A stretch of DNA of 64,000 nucleotides from Dendrophyllia cribrosa (GCA_024195265.1 JAJLRJ010000008.1:4958001-5022000), one strand, 5' to 3'; shown: positions 43,724 through 55,342, counted from the stretch's first letter. Program-made: numbers and translations. The notes: generated by a model from the sequence alone, not told the origin.

Positions 43724-44307
43724 TAGTTACAAGATTTAGCTAAAACCAATAACAACCATCGGGAAACTCTGACATACGGCCTTTTTTTCAACGGTAAGTA
43801 CAAAGTAGGCATCGATTTGTATTTTTCAGTATGTACTCGTCTTTTGACACAGTGGACACGCTACTTTAATAATTTGCGTGCGATCTCACACGCTAAGTGT
43901 ACTGTGTCTTCTTGTTTTAGACGGTTAACGCGCTTCTTTGTTAGACTACTCACACTATTCGAATACTCCCAATCATCAAACCGTGCATGCAGATTCCCAA
44001 GACAATTATTCTCCAATATGCCTAATACAACGACGCCCAAGTATACGCTCCCACAGCGTCTTGTTCTAAATGAATCCCACCAAATAAAACGAAAAACGCC
44101 TCGGACGTGTGACCGCGGTGAAGGTTTGAACAATCCCGCCGTCCCCAGAGTTGCGCAATACTGCACATTTGTGGACGACCAAACTGCATTTTTAAACTTG
44201 GTCGCTACGCCCAAGTAATTAGTGACACGAAAATTCTTTGAACCACCTGTTTCCGTAATGTCAACCAGAAAAGTCTTGCACAGAAACTAAACGCATGTAA
44301 AATGATA

Positions 44308-46274
44308 CAGTCAACTCTCTCGTAAGCGGACACCCTCGGGAATTGAAAAAAGTGTCCGTTTGTAGAGCTGTCCGCTTACGAGAATTATTCCCATAAGCGG
44401 ACACCAAAGAAAAATAGGGTGGATGTCCGCTTACGGGAGAGTTATGCGGCCGCTGCTTAATTTAGAAGATTGCAGTTTTGCAACCACAACCAAGGAACAC
44501 GCTAAACACAGTTACTGGATTAGATAACATACTTCATTTTTTGGTCACATTCCTTTGAGGATGGCTGTATTTGTCACCAAGTTTTTTAAAGAGCAGAACG
44601 AACGAAGGGAAAGCCATCACAATGGGTAAACGTGTCAACAGAGAAGCTGTGTACGGCCTGGATATTCCTTGTAAATACTTTTTTATGGTGATGTTAACAT
44701 CTTTCGTGACCGTGGCTCAAGTCCAAGCTTGATTATCTGGGATACAGTGTTCGGTACAGTTAGTGATTGAAAACAGAAACAAGAAGGAAAGAAGACTATG
44801 ACAAACGTGGCCATAACCTGACACTACAAATGTTGCGTCAGACTATTGTTTATGTCAAACGAACGGACAGCTTGCTTTCCGCGGACTACTGGAGATTTGA
44901 CAAAACCGATCCCACTGTTCTGTTGTTCTGTCAAAGGTCATATTTTTGATGATTTATTGCAAATTAAAGAAAAATTTCATTGTCAAGAGTCAATTATTAT
45001 ACATGGGGTGTCCGCTTACGAGAGCGTAAACAAAAGAAAAATCCGATTTTCAATTTCAAATGTGTCCGCGTCCGCTTACGAGAGAATAGCGACCTTCAGA
45101 TTGGACTACGAGTACGAGTTTTCAAACCAAATTCGTGTGCCTCATATACTTAATTATCACACCAATCTTATCCCTAACGTTTATTTACGTGTTAGTCAGC
45201 AACAGGAAGGAGTTACAGTTCGGTGGATACAATTATCTCGAAATTCCAAAGTCGTACTCGTACTCGATTTCGTACTTGTAGTCAAATCTGAAGGTCGCTA
45301 ATGTCCGTTCGTCACGTTCGTTCTTCTTGTGCTTATGCTATGCTTGTGTCACATTTATGTCAAGTGAGAACGGGGATGAAATAAGCACAAGCATAAGCAC
45401 AAGGCAGTCAACCAAATCATCCGCCAATTTCGTTCATACTGCGCTTGCGTATGTCTTTATGCTTATGTTCTGGCGTTCTCACTTGCTTTTCGGCCGATTA
45501 TGCTTATGCGCTAGTGAAAACCAGCCTTTAAGGTTACCGTGTACCTTCAGATCGAAAATTTATTGAATTTTTTTTTGGCGTCAAAATAAAGTTTACAGAA
45601 TGAACTTTCATCCCAAAAAAAGTATCGAAAAATAGTGAAAATTGACGGAGAAATGACGGTATAACTTTTGTGGGCGGAGTTTGTTTATGAAGCGATATGT
45701 TTTTCTAAGCTCTGTTTTCTCAAAGTTAATTTTTCGCTTGTAGGGCCGGGGACACTTTAAAGAGCTACAACTCAAAGGGAATTTGTTTGATTTTCCTCAA
45801 ATTTGGACAGAAGCTAGGCTAGCATATAATCAACAAAATTCTTATTTCCGAAAACTTTTTCGTCAAGAGCCATTTCCGTGCGATCACTCCAATTTTTTTC
45901 TCCCTTTTTCGAAAATATTCTGTAACTTTTCACTGCAATTGAATATGGGAAATCGCCGACACGTTTTTTTAGCGCTTCGTGTCCGGAAACCCGAGAACAA
46001 ATCAAATTAGCAAAATTCAATAATCGCTTTGAGTTATAGCGTTTTAAAGCTGATTCGGACGTTCGAATTTAATTTGATATCTGGGTTTAGGTATATTAAG
46101 TGTAATCTTAAGACGCTAGAGCCGTTATACCGGAAACACCCCCGAAAGTACACTGTAGCCTTAAGGGAATGTGTAAATACAGAGTTTGACTGTGAGGTAA
46201 AACGGGGATTTGAAAAGGCGTCCGTAAGTAGAGCTGTCCGCTTACGAGAGTGTCCGTTAGCGGAGAGTTGACTG
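44308..46274. mobile_element. 1.97-kb TA-flanked element, CAGTCAACTCTC termini
   Basis: The ends CAGTCAACTCTCTCGTAAGC and (reverse complement) CAGTCAACTCTCCGCTAACG lie between TA at 44,306-44,307 and 46,275-46,276. GTCCGCTTACGAGAG motifs recur near both ends and twice in the middle (about 45,010 and 45,070). The pattern is that of a pogo/Tigger-like element. No transposase frame was recognised; the frames at 44,846-45,301 and elsewhere lack known motifs. Confidence 0.8.
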
Positions 46275-46483
46275 TATTGGTAGTCTCCTAGTAAATTGCA
46301 ACTAATATTATTTGAACAACTGTTTTTATTCTCCACAAAAAAGTTGTGCAAATAGAAACAGAAACAAATTAGATTAAATTGTTTTCAACTCAAAACCACA
46401 AGCTTATTGAATTAGTTACACGTAAATTGTTGAGGTTAACATCTGGAACCAAACACCTTTTCTTGTAATGTCGACCAGACTAA

Positions 46484-46603
46484 GGCCCGGTTCAAACGTC
46501 GAACTTCACATGTGCCGAATCTAATGCAAATGAGCAAAATCTATTGTTCTTGCTCATTTGCATTAGATTCGGCACATGTGAAGTTCGACGTTTGAACCGG
46601 TCC
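46484..46603. mobile_element. 120-bp near-perfect palindromic MITE, GGCCCGGTTCAAACGTCG termini
   Basis: GGCCCGGTTCAAACGTCGAA through TGCAAATGAGCAA is repeated as its reverse complement around a 10-nt centre. Absent from the two other copies of the host repeat. Confidence 0.85.
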
Positions 46604-46926
46604 ATAGCGCATCCAAAACGAAATATATTTTTTTAACAGGCCTTTTTTTTAACGCACCATAAGAATTAATTACATTACTTTTTCTCGAAAACATGTTGAA
46701 TTCCACACGTACCGGTTTCTATAAGGACAAAGTTCAACATTTGCACGTGCACACAACGTGACTGCTCATACAAAATACAGTCGCTACTCGCTTATAGTAA
46801 TCGCTTGTGGCATACAATATTAATAACCTACACATCTGCTCACATTAATTCAAAGAAAGATAAACGTTTTGAATACTGTAAATTGTATATTAATTGCATT
46901 ACAACGTTTTCTCTGTTGAACTCCAT

Positions 46927-47077
46927 GGGCCTTTATCACGCCCCGCCATTTTGTGTTAAAACAAAAGATTTACCCCCCAAACCTCGCAGTGAAAAAGTTG
47001 AGAACGAGGTTAAGCAGGGGAAAACAAAGCATTTTATTCTCCTGGGAATCAACATGGCCGCCGCGTGATAAAGGCCC
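46927..47077. mobile_element. 151-bp MITE, GGGCCTTTATCACGC termini
   Basis: GGGCCTTTATCACGC and GCGTGATAAAGGCCC bound the element, with AT on either side (46,925-46,926 and 47,078-47,079). The empty site is seen, inverted, at about 17,038-17,046. Confidence 0.85.
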
Positions 47078-47170
47078 ATACATTACGGACAAGTTTCTTT
47101 AAGGACAAAGTTCAACATTTTCACGTGCAGACAACGTGACTGACAAAAAAAATGCAATTTTAAATAATAA

Positions 47171-47506
47171 TCGCTTGAAACCCAGGCTTGAAACATACAA
47201 TTCCTTTTTCCGCATCACATTATTTCAAATCCGCTTGCCGTTTTTGCAATAAAACTTTATGAATGGTTTTTACATGTTTTTCTGCTGCAACACCCAGTTC
47301 TGCAGATTGCATTTTGTAATCATAACATAATACTGAAATGTTCATAAGCATTGTGTTATTTTTAATAGCAAAAGCTTCAAAGCGGGTTGAATGATTGTTA
47401 CAAAAGGTAACAGGCCTAGCACAAATCCTGCTCGTTGCAAAAAGCATTTTAGCCCGGATTTAGAATAGGGTTGCATGTGCACGCCTGAGAGACTTTCCTT
47501 TTACCT
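47171..47506. other. non-coding spacer
   Basis: No gene or repeat ends were recognised. Confidence 0.3.
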
Positions 47507-48064
47507 TATTCTTACTAATTTTCTCGCGTACTTAATTTCGCGAAAATACGGGAGCTTTATTCCGCGAGTATAAATTTTCGCGATTCCAGGAAAAAAGTGA
47601 ACAAAAGTGTATTTAATGCAGCGATTATGCCGTTTCTCTAGTCTCCCAATTCAAGCCCTAAAAGAATGTTCACAAAATAGCTATATAGAACAAGAATTTA
47701 ATTTTTGATGGGTGCTAGCTTCTGGAAATTAAATCTAAATGCCTAATTAAATCTAACTACAAGGAGCCTACAAATGGAACATTTAATGACTGTACCAAAG
47801 AGGTTTTGGCCGATCTACAGGCGGCTGAAGATAACATTGAATCGGAGGAAGAGTGCTGGACGAAATTAAGACCAGTTAGGAATGATTTTTAAGAATTTTA
47901 ACGATAGAAGTGACAGTTCTAATTCAGGACAATTACCAACAAGTCCGTGACTCACAATCTTTATAATTTATTCCGGCTCTTTTTTTCGCGAGTATTAATT
48001 TTCGCGATTTTTTCCAAAACGTGAAAATTGCGAAATTTAGTACGCGCGAAATATAGTAAGAATA
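47507..48064. mobile_element. 558-bp MITE, TATTCTTACTA termini with CGCGAAA subterminal repeats
   Basis: TATTCTTACTAATTTTCTCG at the left and (reverse complement) TATTCTTACTATATTTCGCG at the right. TTTTCGCGATT and TTCCGCGAGTA-type motifs recur inside near both ends. The interior is non-coding. Confidence 0.7.
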
Positions 48065-48519
48065 GGGTTAGATGAAAAAGATGTAACAGGCCTGTTGTTC
48101 TCAATGTTGTCGATTCTTTGATATCTGTGATATCAGCTATAACTTTGTGCCACATAGAAAACGTACTGTGAAAGGTGCATTGTTAAAAACATCGAAATTT
48201 TACATTAGTTTTGCTAATAACCGAAAGCTCACAAAAATGCCATAAGTATTCAGAAGCCTCTATTTTTAGACGTCCCCCACAGCTGTAAACCTGTAAAAAC
48301 AAAATATATAACATTAACAACACTAACAACTCATACCACTAACATAAATATACACGTATATGATATGCGTTCAATTTCATAACCTTAACCTTGAAACGTG
48401 CATTTCATATCAATGTATCTTCTTCAAACTCTTATTTTCAAACGCCTATGTTTCACCATTTCAATCCTTCTGAATACCAATTATTTCTTTCCATTGTACA
48501 ATTTAAATCAAGCACTTAA
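48065..48519. other. non-coding spacer
   Basis: A/T-rich, nothing recognised. Confidence 0.3.
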
Positions 48520-48990
48520 GTGGCAGTCCCGCTAAAAGCGGTCCACTCGATTTCGCGACCAAAAATAGTTTCCCTTTATTTTTTGCTGGTGAAAAGGCTT
48601 TGGTACACATGTATGAAATACACAATTTTTTTTTCAAATTCTTTATTTTCACCCTGCTACAAGCAAAAAACGAATTCAGGCCGTCTCGGCCTTTTCGACG
48701 GTGATCGGAAGACTAAAATTGATGGTTTTTGAGAGGCGCTCTACGCAGAAACAAATGCAGTTGAAGACATTTTGTTTAGGTCATGTTTCTAAGCTAAACT
48801 AGAGTAGTTTACAGACAAAGTGTAAAAAATTTCAATAAAATGTTAAGCAAGCTGAGGCAACTTAAAGACAACCCACTCTGAAGCCTATATCCAGACACTG
48901 AAAATTGGGCAAGAACGAGGGAAAATTTCTCAAACGTTGCGGCCTAAACTTGTTTTAAAAACCACGTCACAATAAAGTTCTTACCTTATT

Positions 48991-49311
48991 TTATCGAGTT
49001 ATAAGCTCAAACGTGTGGGTATCCTCCGGGATCGCAAGCGAGAAGAGATTATAATCAGCCATTGACAGTGTGTTTACATAATTATCGGTCGTGCCAAAGG
49101 TCATTTGCATTACTCTTCGGCTCTTCCAAAATGTTTCTATTGAGGCTTGAATTCGATTGTAGTTCTCCAAGATAAATGTCGACAGCTTCTTTAATACTTC
49201 TGCGTCAGAATTAGATCGAGAACAGATGTAAAAGTTACAATAAGTTGAATAATCTTCATGGCGGCGACACGTTCCGGGCTCGACAAAGCAAACAACGAGG
49301 CCTTTTAGCAT
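48991..49311 (-). CDS. hypothetical 106-residue frame, left palindrome arm
   Basis: ATG at 49,311. The product is nearly identical to that of the mirror frame at 50,121-50,441 (differences at two residues, Gly/Ala and Ala/Thr). It contains Cys/His pairs (CFVEPGTCRRH, YCNFYICSR), which might bind metal, and a helical YNRIQASIETFWKSRR segment. I do not recognise the family. See the mirror copy for splice-site context. Confidence 0.35.
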   Translation of the reverse strand: MLKGLVVCFVEPGTCRRHEDYSTYCNFYICSRSNSDAEVLKKLSTFILENYNRIQASIETFWKSRRVMQMTFGTTDNYVNTLSMADYNLFSLAIPEDTHTFELITR

Positions 49312-50120
49312 GTTTCGGAGAAATCTTCATTAAAATCAGTATTTGATCCAAATTCTCTGCTCCAGTAACGAGTATTAAAGGTTTTCCACGTCCCTACAAT
49401 AAAAAGAAAGTCACAGTTTATTCTTATCCACGATTTTATACTGTTGAAATTCACCCGTGGTAGAAACTAAACTTGACCATGGCATGTAAATACTGTAGAT
49501 ATAATTTGACAAAAAAAATCAATGACAACCAGAAATTTCACTGCGATACGTGAAATTCTCACCGGTGAGAGGTTGAAATATATGAATAACTTGAGTTTAA
49601 GATTTGTTTTTAAGGGCTACTCGCCAAGCGACAGCAAAAAGGTTTTTCGCTTGAAAATGTGTAGATCCGTTACAAGGTCTTCGAGCACTTGGCTTGTGTC
49701 ATAACTTGTCACACAATGTTATCAAGGTCGCGTGACAAAGGTAGTTGCCTCTTGAATGCGCGATGTAACGGATACGCACATTTTGAAGCTAAGAAAACTT
49801 TTTGCGGTCGCTTGGCGAGAAGCCCTTAAAAACGAATCTGAAACTCAAGTTATTCATATATTTCAACCTCTCACCGGTGAGTAGTTCATGTATCGCAGTG
49901 AAACTTCTGGTTGTCGTTAATTTTTTTCAAATTATACGATATTTGCATGCCACGGTCAAGTTAAGGTTCCGCCACGGGTGAATTTCAACAGTATAAAATC
50001 GTGGATCAGAATAAACTTTGACTTTCTTTTTATTGTAGGGACGTGGAAAACCTTTAATACTCGTTACTGGAGCAGATAATTTGGATCAAGTACTGATTTT
50101 AATGAAGATTTCTCCGAAAC

Positions 50121-50441
50121 ATGCTAAAAGGCCTCGTTGTTTGCTTTGTCGAGCCCGCAACGTGTCGCCGCCATGAAGATTATTCAACTTATTGTAACTT
50201 TTACATCTGTTCTCGATCTAATTCTGACACAGAAGTATTAAAGAAGCTGTCGACATTTATCTTGGAGAACTACAATCGAATTCAAGCCTCAATAGAAACA
50301 TTTTGGAAGAGCCGAAGAGTAATGCAAATGACCTTTGGCACGACCGATAATTATGTAAACACACTGTCAATGGCTGATTATAATCTCTTCTCGCTTGCGA
50401 TCCCGGAGGATACCCACACGTTTGAGCTTATAACTCGATAA
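50121..50441 (+). CDS. hypothetical 106-residue frame, right palindrome arm
   Basis: ATG at 50,121 and TAA at 50,439-50,441. The surrounding block runs from a good acceptor (TTTTTATTGTAG, ending at 50,038) to a good donor (ATAAG|GTAAGA after 50,447), so this may be an exon rather than a complete gene. An alternative frame from the acceptor (GRGKPLILVTGADNL onward) stays open for 45 codons and then stops. Both arm copies keep the frame intact despite some base differences, which could reflect recent origin, gene conversion or function. Confidence 0.35.
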   Translation: MLKGLVVCFVEPATCRRHEDYSTYCNFYICSRSNSDTEVLKKLSTFILENYNRIQASIETFWKSRRVMQMTFGTTDNYVNTLSMADYNLFSLAIPEDTHTFELITR

Positions 50442-50955
50442 AATAAGGTAAGAACTTTATTGTGACGTGGTTTTAAAACCAAATTTAGGCCGCAACGTTT
50501 GAGAAATTTTCCCTCGTTCTTGCCCCATTTTCAGTGTCTGAATATAGGCTTCAGAGTGGGTTGTCTTTAAGTTGCCTCAGCTTGCTTAACATTTTATTGA
50601 AATTTTTTACACTTTGTCTGTAAACTACTCTAGTTTAGCTTAGAAACATGACCTAAACAAAATGTCTTCAACTGCATTTGTTTCTGCGTAGAGCGCCTCT
50701 CAAAAACCATCAATTTTAGTCTTCCGATCACCGTCGAAAAGGCCGAGACGGCCTGAATTCGTTTTTTGCTTGTAGCATGGCGAAAATAAAGAATTTGAAA
50801 AAAATAATTGTGTATTTCATACATGTGTACCAAAGCCTTTTCACCAGCAAAAAATAAAGGGAAACTATTTTTGGTCGCGAAATCGAGTGGACCGCTTTTA
50901 GCGGGACTGCCACTTAACAATCCAAAATAAATAAATAAAATAAATAAATAAAACA

Positions 50956-51279
50956 CGTCTAAAAGCGTGAAATTTTACTTCCGGTGGGTTACAAAACCGC
51001 GCAAGAAGAAAGACTGGAAATAGTCCGCTGTGACGTCAATACAAGAATGCCAGTGTCGCGGTTTCTCAGTTCCTCCGTTTTTTAGTGCGTGTTACTACAA
51101 CCATAGACAACACACCTCAATAGAACCATGTTTCTTCCTCAGGGCGCACCGAAAAATGCGAGGAACCGAGAATCCGCGACACGGGCATTCTTGTATTGAC
51201 GTCACAGCGGACTATTTCCAGTCTATCTTCTTGCGCGGTTTTGTAACCCACCGGAGGTGAAATTTCACGTTTTTAGACG
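50956..51279. mobile_element. 324-bp palindromic MITE, CGTCTAAAA termini
   Basis: CGTCTAAAAGCGTGAAATTT and, further in, CGGTGGGTTACAAAACCGCG at the left pair with the right end over about 100 bp. ATTCTTGTATTGACGTCACAG lies further in on both sides. TGACGTCA strings resemble CRE sites. Confidence 0.8.
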
Positions 51280-51394
51280 GCTAAAACACGGAAAAGAAAA
51301 TCGATATCGAAAAAACTCTTTTCGATTTTCTTATCAGAACGCCATGTAGATTCCATCAAGCAAATAAAAAAAATATCTGTCATATACACTTTAA

Positions 51395-52343
51395 AGGTCA
51401 AATGAACCAAAAATTTGACTTTTTTTCTTTTAGTCCAATATTAATGCAATATGTTTAATGAGTACCAAATAAACATATTCTGAAGTTTGAAACTAATTTG
51501 ACTTGGCATCGCAGAGATATTGGAAGTTGAAAAATGCGACTTTTTGGCCTTCATAATCGTAGAGCGATCGGGAAAATTGTCGGAAAGTGACGTCACTATT
51601 GACCACCTCAAAACAGTCAAGGTTCGAGGTTGAAAACAATAGGTATAATGAGCGAAAACAATGCATGCCCGCACGTGCGTTTTATATTTTAGTACATTTC
51701 CTTGCCGTTCCCTGCAAAACAACAACGTCAAATGATCAAATTATAGGTTTTTGTGGAGAACGTGAACTCACAACGGTTAATTTTCTTTTCTCTATTTGAA
51801 ATTTAAAGCCGTCACTATGAATTCAACAGTTTACCTTCACAAAAATTACCGCGTAAGTGGAGATGATTGACAGACAGGAAAAGTTAACCTGCACTAAACT
51901 ACCTAGCGAGGTGGATTGAAAAAACTTAACTCCGTTAAAAAAAATCTATTGTATAAACAGATGAAGTTTCTCGAAGCAATATTTCGTCGCTCACAGCTCT
52001 TCGTTTCCTACCAAAACACAGGTTCGCGGCCATTTTCAATGCGAAAACAGTGGAAATCTTTAAGTTTTAAGAAAAAACACAAGCTTCGCCAAGAAAGAGG
52101 ACACTGGGAATGAGGGTGGCTCACCAATAGTGACGTCACAATCCTTACCAATCCTACCACTTGTAGTGCGCGGCCATTTCATAAACGTTTTCGTGAAGCC
52201 TTCGGAAATCTTCGTACTTTTAGCTATGTAACTTCCTTGAAGGCTCAGGAAGGAAAATGTTTGCGTCAGTTTGCTTTATTATGGTTTCTTTAAACGTTTA
52301 AATGGATAAAGAAAAAAATTCAAATTTTTGGTTCATTTGACCT
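51395..52343. mobile_element. 949-bp TTAA-flanked element, AGGTCAAATGAACC termini
   Basis: AGGTCAAATGAACCAAAAAT at the left and its reverse complement at the right lie between TTAA sites (51,391-51,394 and 52,344-52,347). AGTGACGTCACnAT motifs occur near both ends. No coding frame was recognised. Confidence 0.8.
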
Positions 52344-52347
52344 TTAA

Positions 52348-53305
52348 ACTGATTGCCACTTCCACAAAGCATATTCAAAACTAAGCCACATAAAAATTTT
52401 ACACCTTCAAAATTAATCTCAAATCTTTCGACTAAACACACCATCTCTACCGCTGCAATCATACTATGATATTTTCAACCATTACAAATAAATTATTCTC
52501 AAACACTGCTTAACAAATACAAACTCAGAAACTTATTTAACCCTACTTTCACAATACCACTTTGTCCCACGCATTCAATACTTTATAATCAACGCGCATA
52601 TTTTGCATGTTTTGCGACGTCATACGGCTGATAAGGGGAATGACTTTTCCCAGCAGGACTCACCCAGCCCCCAGAAGGGAACGACTAGTTCCAGTCCCTC
52701 CCGAATTATCATTTCTAAGATAAGCCATCCGCGCGCGAGCCTCACGTGCCCGCAGGCGTCTCTCTCCAGTCTCACTCTACGTATCCACACTCGCTCCATA
52801 ACTTTTCGGTCGCGCACTTTTTTGCAGTCTATTTCTAAGATGGCGCCGTTCTTTGTTATTTTCTTGTTTCAGCCTACGGTTCAGCATTTTTATCGCTTTC
52901 AGATGTACCAGTGGAAGTATTTCAAGTTTTTAGGTGCCTGTTCTTACAGCTGAGGGTATTTGACAGAAGATTAGTGCAGAAGAAGCTTCAAAAGTGCTCA
53001 ACAAGAGACACGGACCGATTCGTGTGTTTGTAAGGCAAAGTCGAGTAACTTCGAGAAATGTAAGAACCCTAGCATCTTCCTGTTTCAATGGCCCAAAATG
53101 ATTATTAGCGTTTTTGAAAGCTGGATAGCAGGAGACTGCGATTTGGTAATCAGCGAAGTATTGTCGTCATAATTGTGTGTTCTGCATCAACTTAAAAAAG
53201 GCCTATTTTTTTGCTTTTTCACAGGTGTCAACTTTAGGTGTGTACAATCAGGAAGCTGTAGTTTTTCCTGTGGATGTTTCGAGCAGTTTAGAATTTTAGC
53301 AAGTA
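52348..53305. other. non-coding, nothing firmly recognised
   Basis: A GC-rich patch at 52,640-52,860 contains AAGATGGCGCCG, of the sort found around animal promoters or first exons. The 116-codon frame from 52,603 has low-complexity Ser/Thr/Arg composition and no motif, so I do not call a gene. Confidence 0.3.
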
Positions 53306-53492
53306 CAGTGAAACCTGTATTAAGCGGACACCCTCGGGACCCTCGCTAGTGTCCGCTTAATAGGGAGGTCCGCTGAATGCAGGTTCGTTTTCCAGTAAAT
53401 ATGAGAAGAACATGTAAGGACCCAGGCAGCTGGTGTCCGCTCAACAGAGGGTGTCCGCTTAATATGGTGTCCGCTTAATACAGGTTTCACTG
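53306..53492. mobile_element. 187-bp TA-flanked pogo/Tigger-type MITE
   Basis: CAGTGAAACCTGTATTAAGC and its reverse complement at the right lie between TA sites (53,304-53,305 and 53,493-53,494). GTCCGCTTAATA-type motifs repeat inside. The terminus is the same type as that of the 8.7-kb element. Confidence 0.9.
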
Positions 53493-53678
53493 TACAGTCC
53501 AACTTCTCGTCAAAATAGTTTGTTCCCGATTCCTTCCTTTTACATCTTCCAAACTGTCCACTAACAACAGAACCCGAATGAATTTCAGCCGGTCCGCCAT
53601 TTTGTTTGTTTACGTGATGTCGACGCGACTTATTTCGATTTGTCGAGCAGGAGCCTGGGCTCAAACGTTGCGGACAAT

Positions 53679-53804
53679 GTTAAAAATCGTCTCGTGTAAC
53701 ATACCGTTGCCGACTGTTGCCGCAACAAAGTTGCGTTAAAAGTTGTCTCGTGTAACATGGATTAAAAATCGGCGTTAAAAATCGGCTCGTGTAACATCAC
53801 CTTT
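53679..53804. repeat. repeated TTAAAAATCGnCTCGTGTAACAT motif
   Basis: Four imperfect copies of TTAAAAnTnGnCTCGTGTAACA lie in this short interval, probably the subterminal array of a MITE. No terminal inverted partner was found. Confidence 0.55.
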
Positions 53805-54308
53805 ACACAATAATTTAACTAATAAACTAGTAGTAATCGGAGATTATAAGTGCGTTCGAAGGGATTTTTTTTTGTTAGAGGAGTAAGTTGGGTGCTACAT
53901 AGAAACTATCCTCCCTTCCCCCTTAACAAGGGAGAGGTTGTACATGACTACAAGTTACCCGGCCTGTTTCGGCCGTCATTAGCAGCGAGCTGACAAAGAG
54001 TAGAGCTGAGTAAAACCTTTTAAAGAAAAACTGTATATAGCAAAAAACAACTGTCATGACGCGCGCTAAAATAACAAATTTAATGTCGTTAAATAGTGTC
54101 ATCAAAGTACAAATTAAAGTTCAAAAATGAAAAATTCCGTACATGTGTAGTTGCTCTTTATCAGTTTTTTACTTTCAACCATGCAATTCGAGAGAAATTA
54201 CTACGTTTAGAAACCCGATTAAATAATATTCATCGGTTTTTCAAAATGACAATTTTATTCGCCATATGATCGCGACATTAATTCGCTATTTTAGCGCGCG
54301 CTAATACA
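53805..54308. other. non-coding spacer
   Basis: No gene or repeat ends were recognised. Confidence 0.3.
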
Positions 54309-54363
54309 GTTTATAACATAGCGGGCAAAATTACTGAATGCTGTTTGGCTGAGACAGTGGGCA

Positions 54364-54411
<48 letters not shown>

Positions 54412-55188
54412 CTTGATCCTGATTGGTCGAGCATAAACATTTCTCACTCGTGTTTGGTTGAGCACGTCGTTCTCGTTGCATTCAGTTGGCTTAGCGGGAT
54501 TTTGAAGAAAATTTACAAACGGAGCACTCGCATGTATTGCCGGGGATTTTTCGATAAAAAAGGAAGCAAATCGGATGATACGTAAGAAAGAAATTCTACA
54601 GGTGAATTACAGCATTTTACGCCAAACAGGAAGCGATTATTTGTGTTAAAACGTGGATTTACCAGCCAGTTTGCGACGTTGAAGACCTCGAAGAAATTCA
54701 TTCATGGCGGCAAAAGGTTTTAAAATTCCATTACTTCATTGAAGATATGCGGATTTCTGCGGACCAAAGGAAAGAACTTTGACAGATTTTGCTGAAATGG
54801 ACAATATACGTTTAACAGGAGAAAGAATAAGGCTAAAGAAGGGAAAGAAAGCAATTTTAATTGCCAAACGTGCAAGCAAGTTTGAACTCGCCATTTGTTG
54901 TTGTTATCAAAGCGGCAAAAACTTCAAACACAGGTACGCTTAAATAAAACTTGCTTTGTTTATGTCGTAAAGTGTCTTTTATCGATAAAAATTAGGCTAT
55001 GTTCTTCAGATGTACATAACGGCCAAATGTATCTTTGACCGATTAGAAATTTATTCAACCACAGTGAGTTGAAAAGTTTTTCTTGTCAATTTGCGAGAGA
55101 TTATTTTCACTTCGGGTAGTTTCAAGTCTGAGTGACTCTTAAAAAGTCTGAAAGGTTTCCCTATAATTTTGCCTGCTATGTTATAAAC
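54309..55188. mobile_element. 880-bp TIR element, GTTTATAACATAGC termini
   Basis: GTTTATAACATAGCGGGCAA at the left and (reverse complement) GTTTATAACATAGCAGGCAA at the right. The interior has no convincing gene. No target duplication was obvious. Confidence 0.65.
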
Positions 55189-55197
55189 AAGTAATCA

Positions 55198-55342
55198 CAT
55201 GTTCCCTCGTAAAATTAAGGATTAATATCACTCGTGTTTTCAGAAGCTGTAGAAATTGCCCTCGTCTCTTTGCGACTCGGGCAATTTCTACAGCTTCTGA
55301 AAACACGCGTGATATTAATCCTTAATTTTACGAGGGAACATG
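55198..55342. repeat. 145-bp near-perfect hairpin
   Basis: CATGTTCCCTCGTAAAATTA onward pairs over about 68 bp per arm with only one or two mismatches, around a CTTTGCG centre. It is adjacent to the preceding element. Confidence 0.85.

Larger units (their letters stand above)
38794..44065. repeat. long palindrome with about 0.85-kb arms, each arm interrupted by a different insertion
   Basis: The left arm (38,794-38,840 plus 41,447-42,186) and the right arm (43,137-43,573 plus 43,724-44,065) are nearly identical inverted repeats around a loop of about 950 bp. The left arm is broken by a 2.6-kb element, the right arm by a 150-bp MITE. Direct repeats at 43,000-43,138 and 44,070-44,220 (AAACGCCTCGGACGTGTGAC onward) lie in the loop and just outside the right arm. 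Element ends and target duplication of the outer palindrome could not be fixed. Confidence 0.8.
44222..47170. repeat. third, inverted copy of the 1.55-kb unit, with three insertions
   Basis: 44,222-44,307, 46,277-46,480, 46,604-46,926 and 47,080-47,170 are the reverse complement of about 15,990-17,330. Comparison with the tandem copies pinpoints three later insertions: 44,308-46,274, 46,484-46,603 and 46,927-47,077. Confidence 0.8.
48520..50913. mobile_element. 2.4-kb near-perfect palindrome, TTAA-flanked, GTGGCAGTCCCGCT termini
   Basis: GTGGCAGTCCCGCTAAAAGC at the left and its reverse complement at the right are flanked by TTAA (48,516-48,519 and 50,914-50,917). The arms, about 1.15 kb each, differ at only a few percent of positions; the centre is near 49,717 with a loop of under 100 bp. 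TTAA duplication fits piggyBac or Kolobok superfamilies. Each arm holds the same 106-codon exon-like frame. Confidence 0.85.

Noticed and set aside
52603..52953. 116-codon plus-strand frame in a GC-rich patch
   Set aside because: No motif, biased Ser/Thr/Arg/Pro composition, no splice or poly(A) context; kept only as unassigned sequence.
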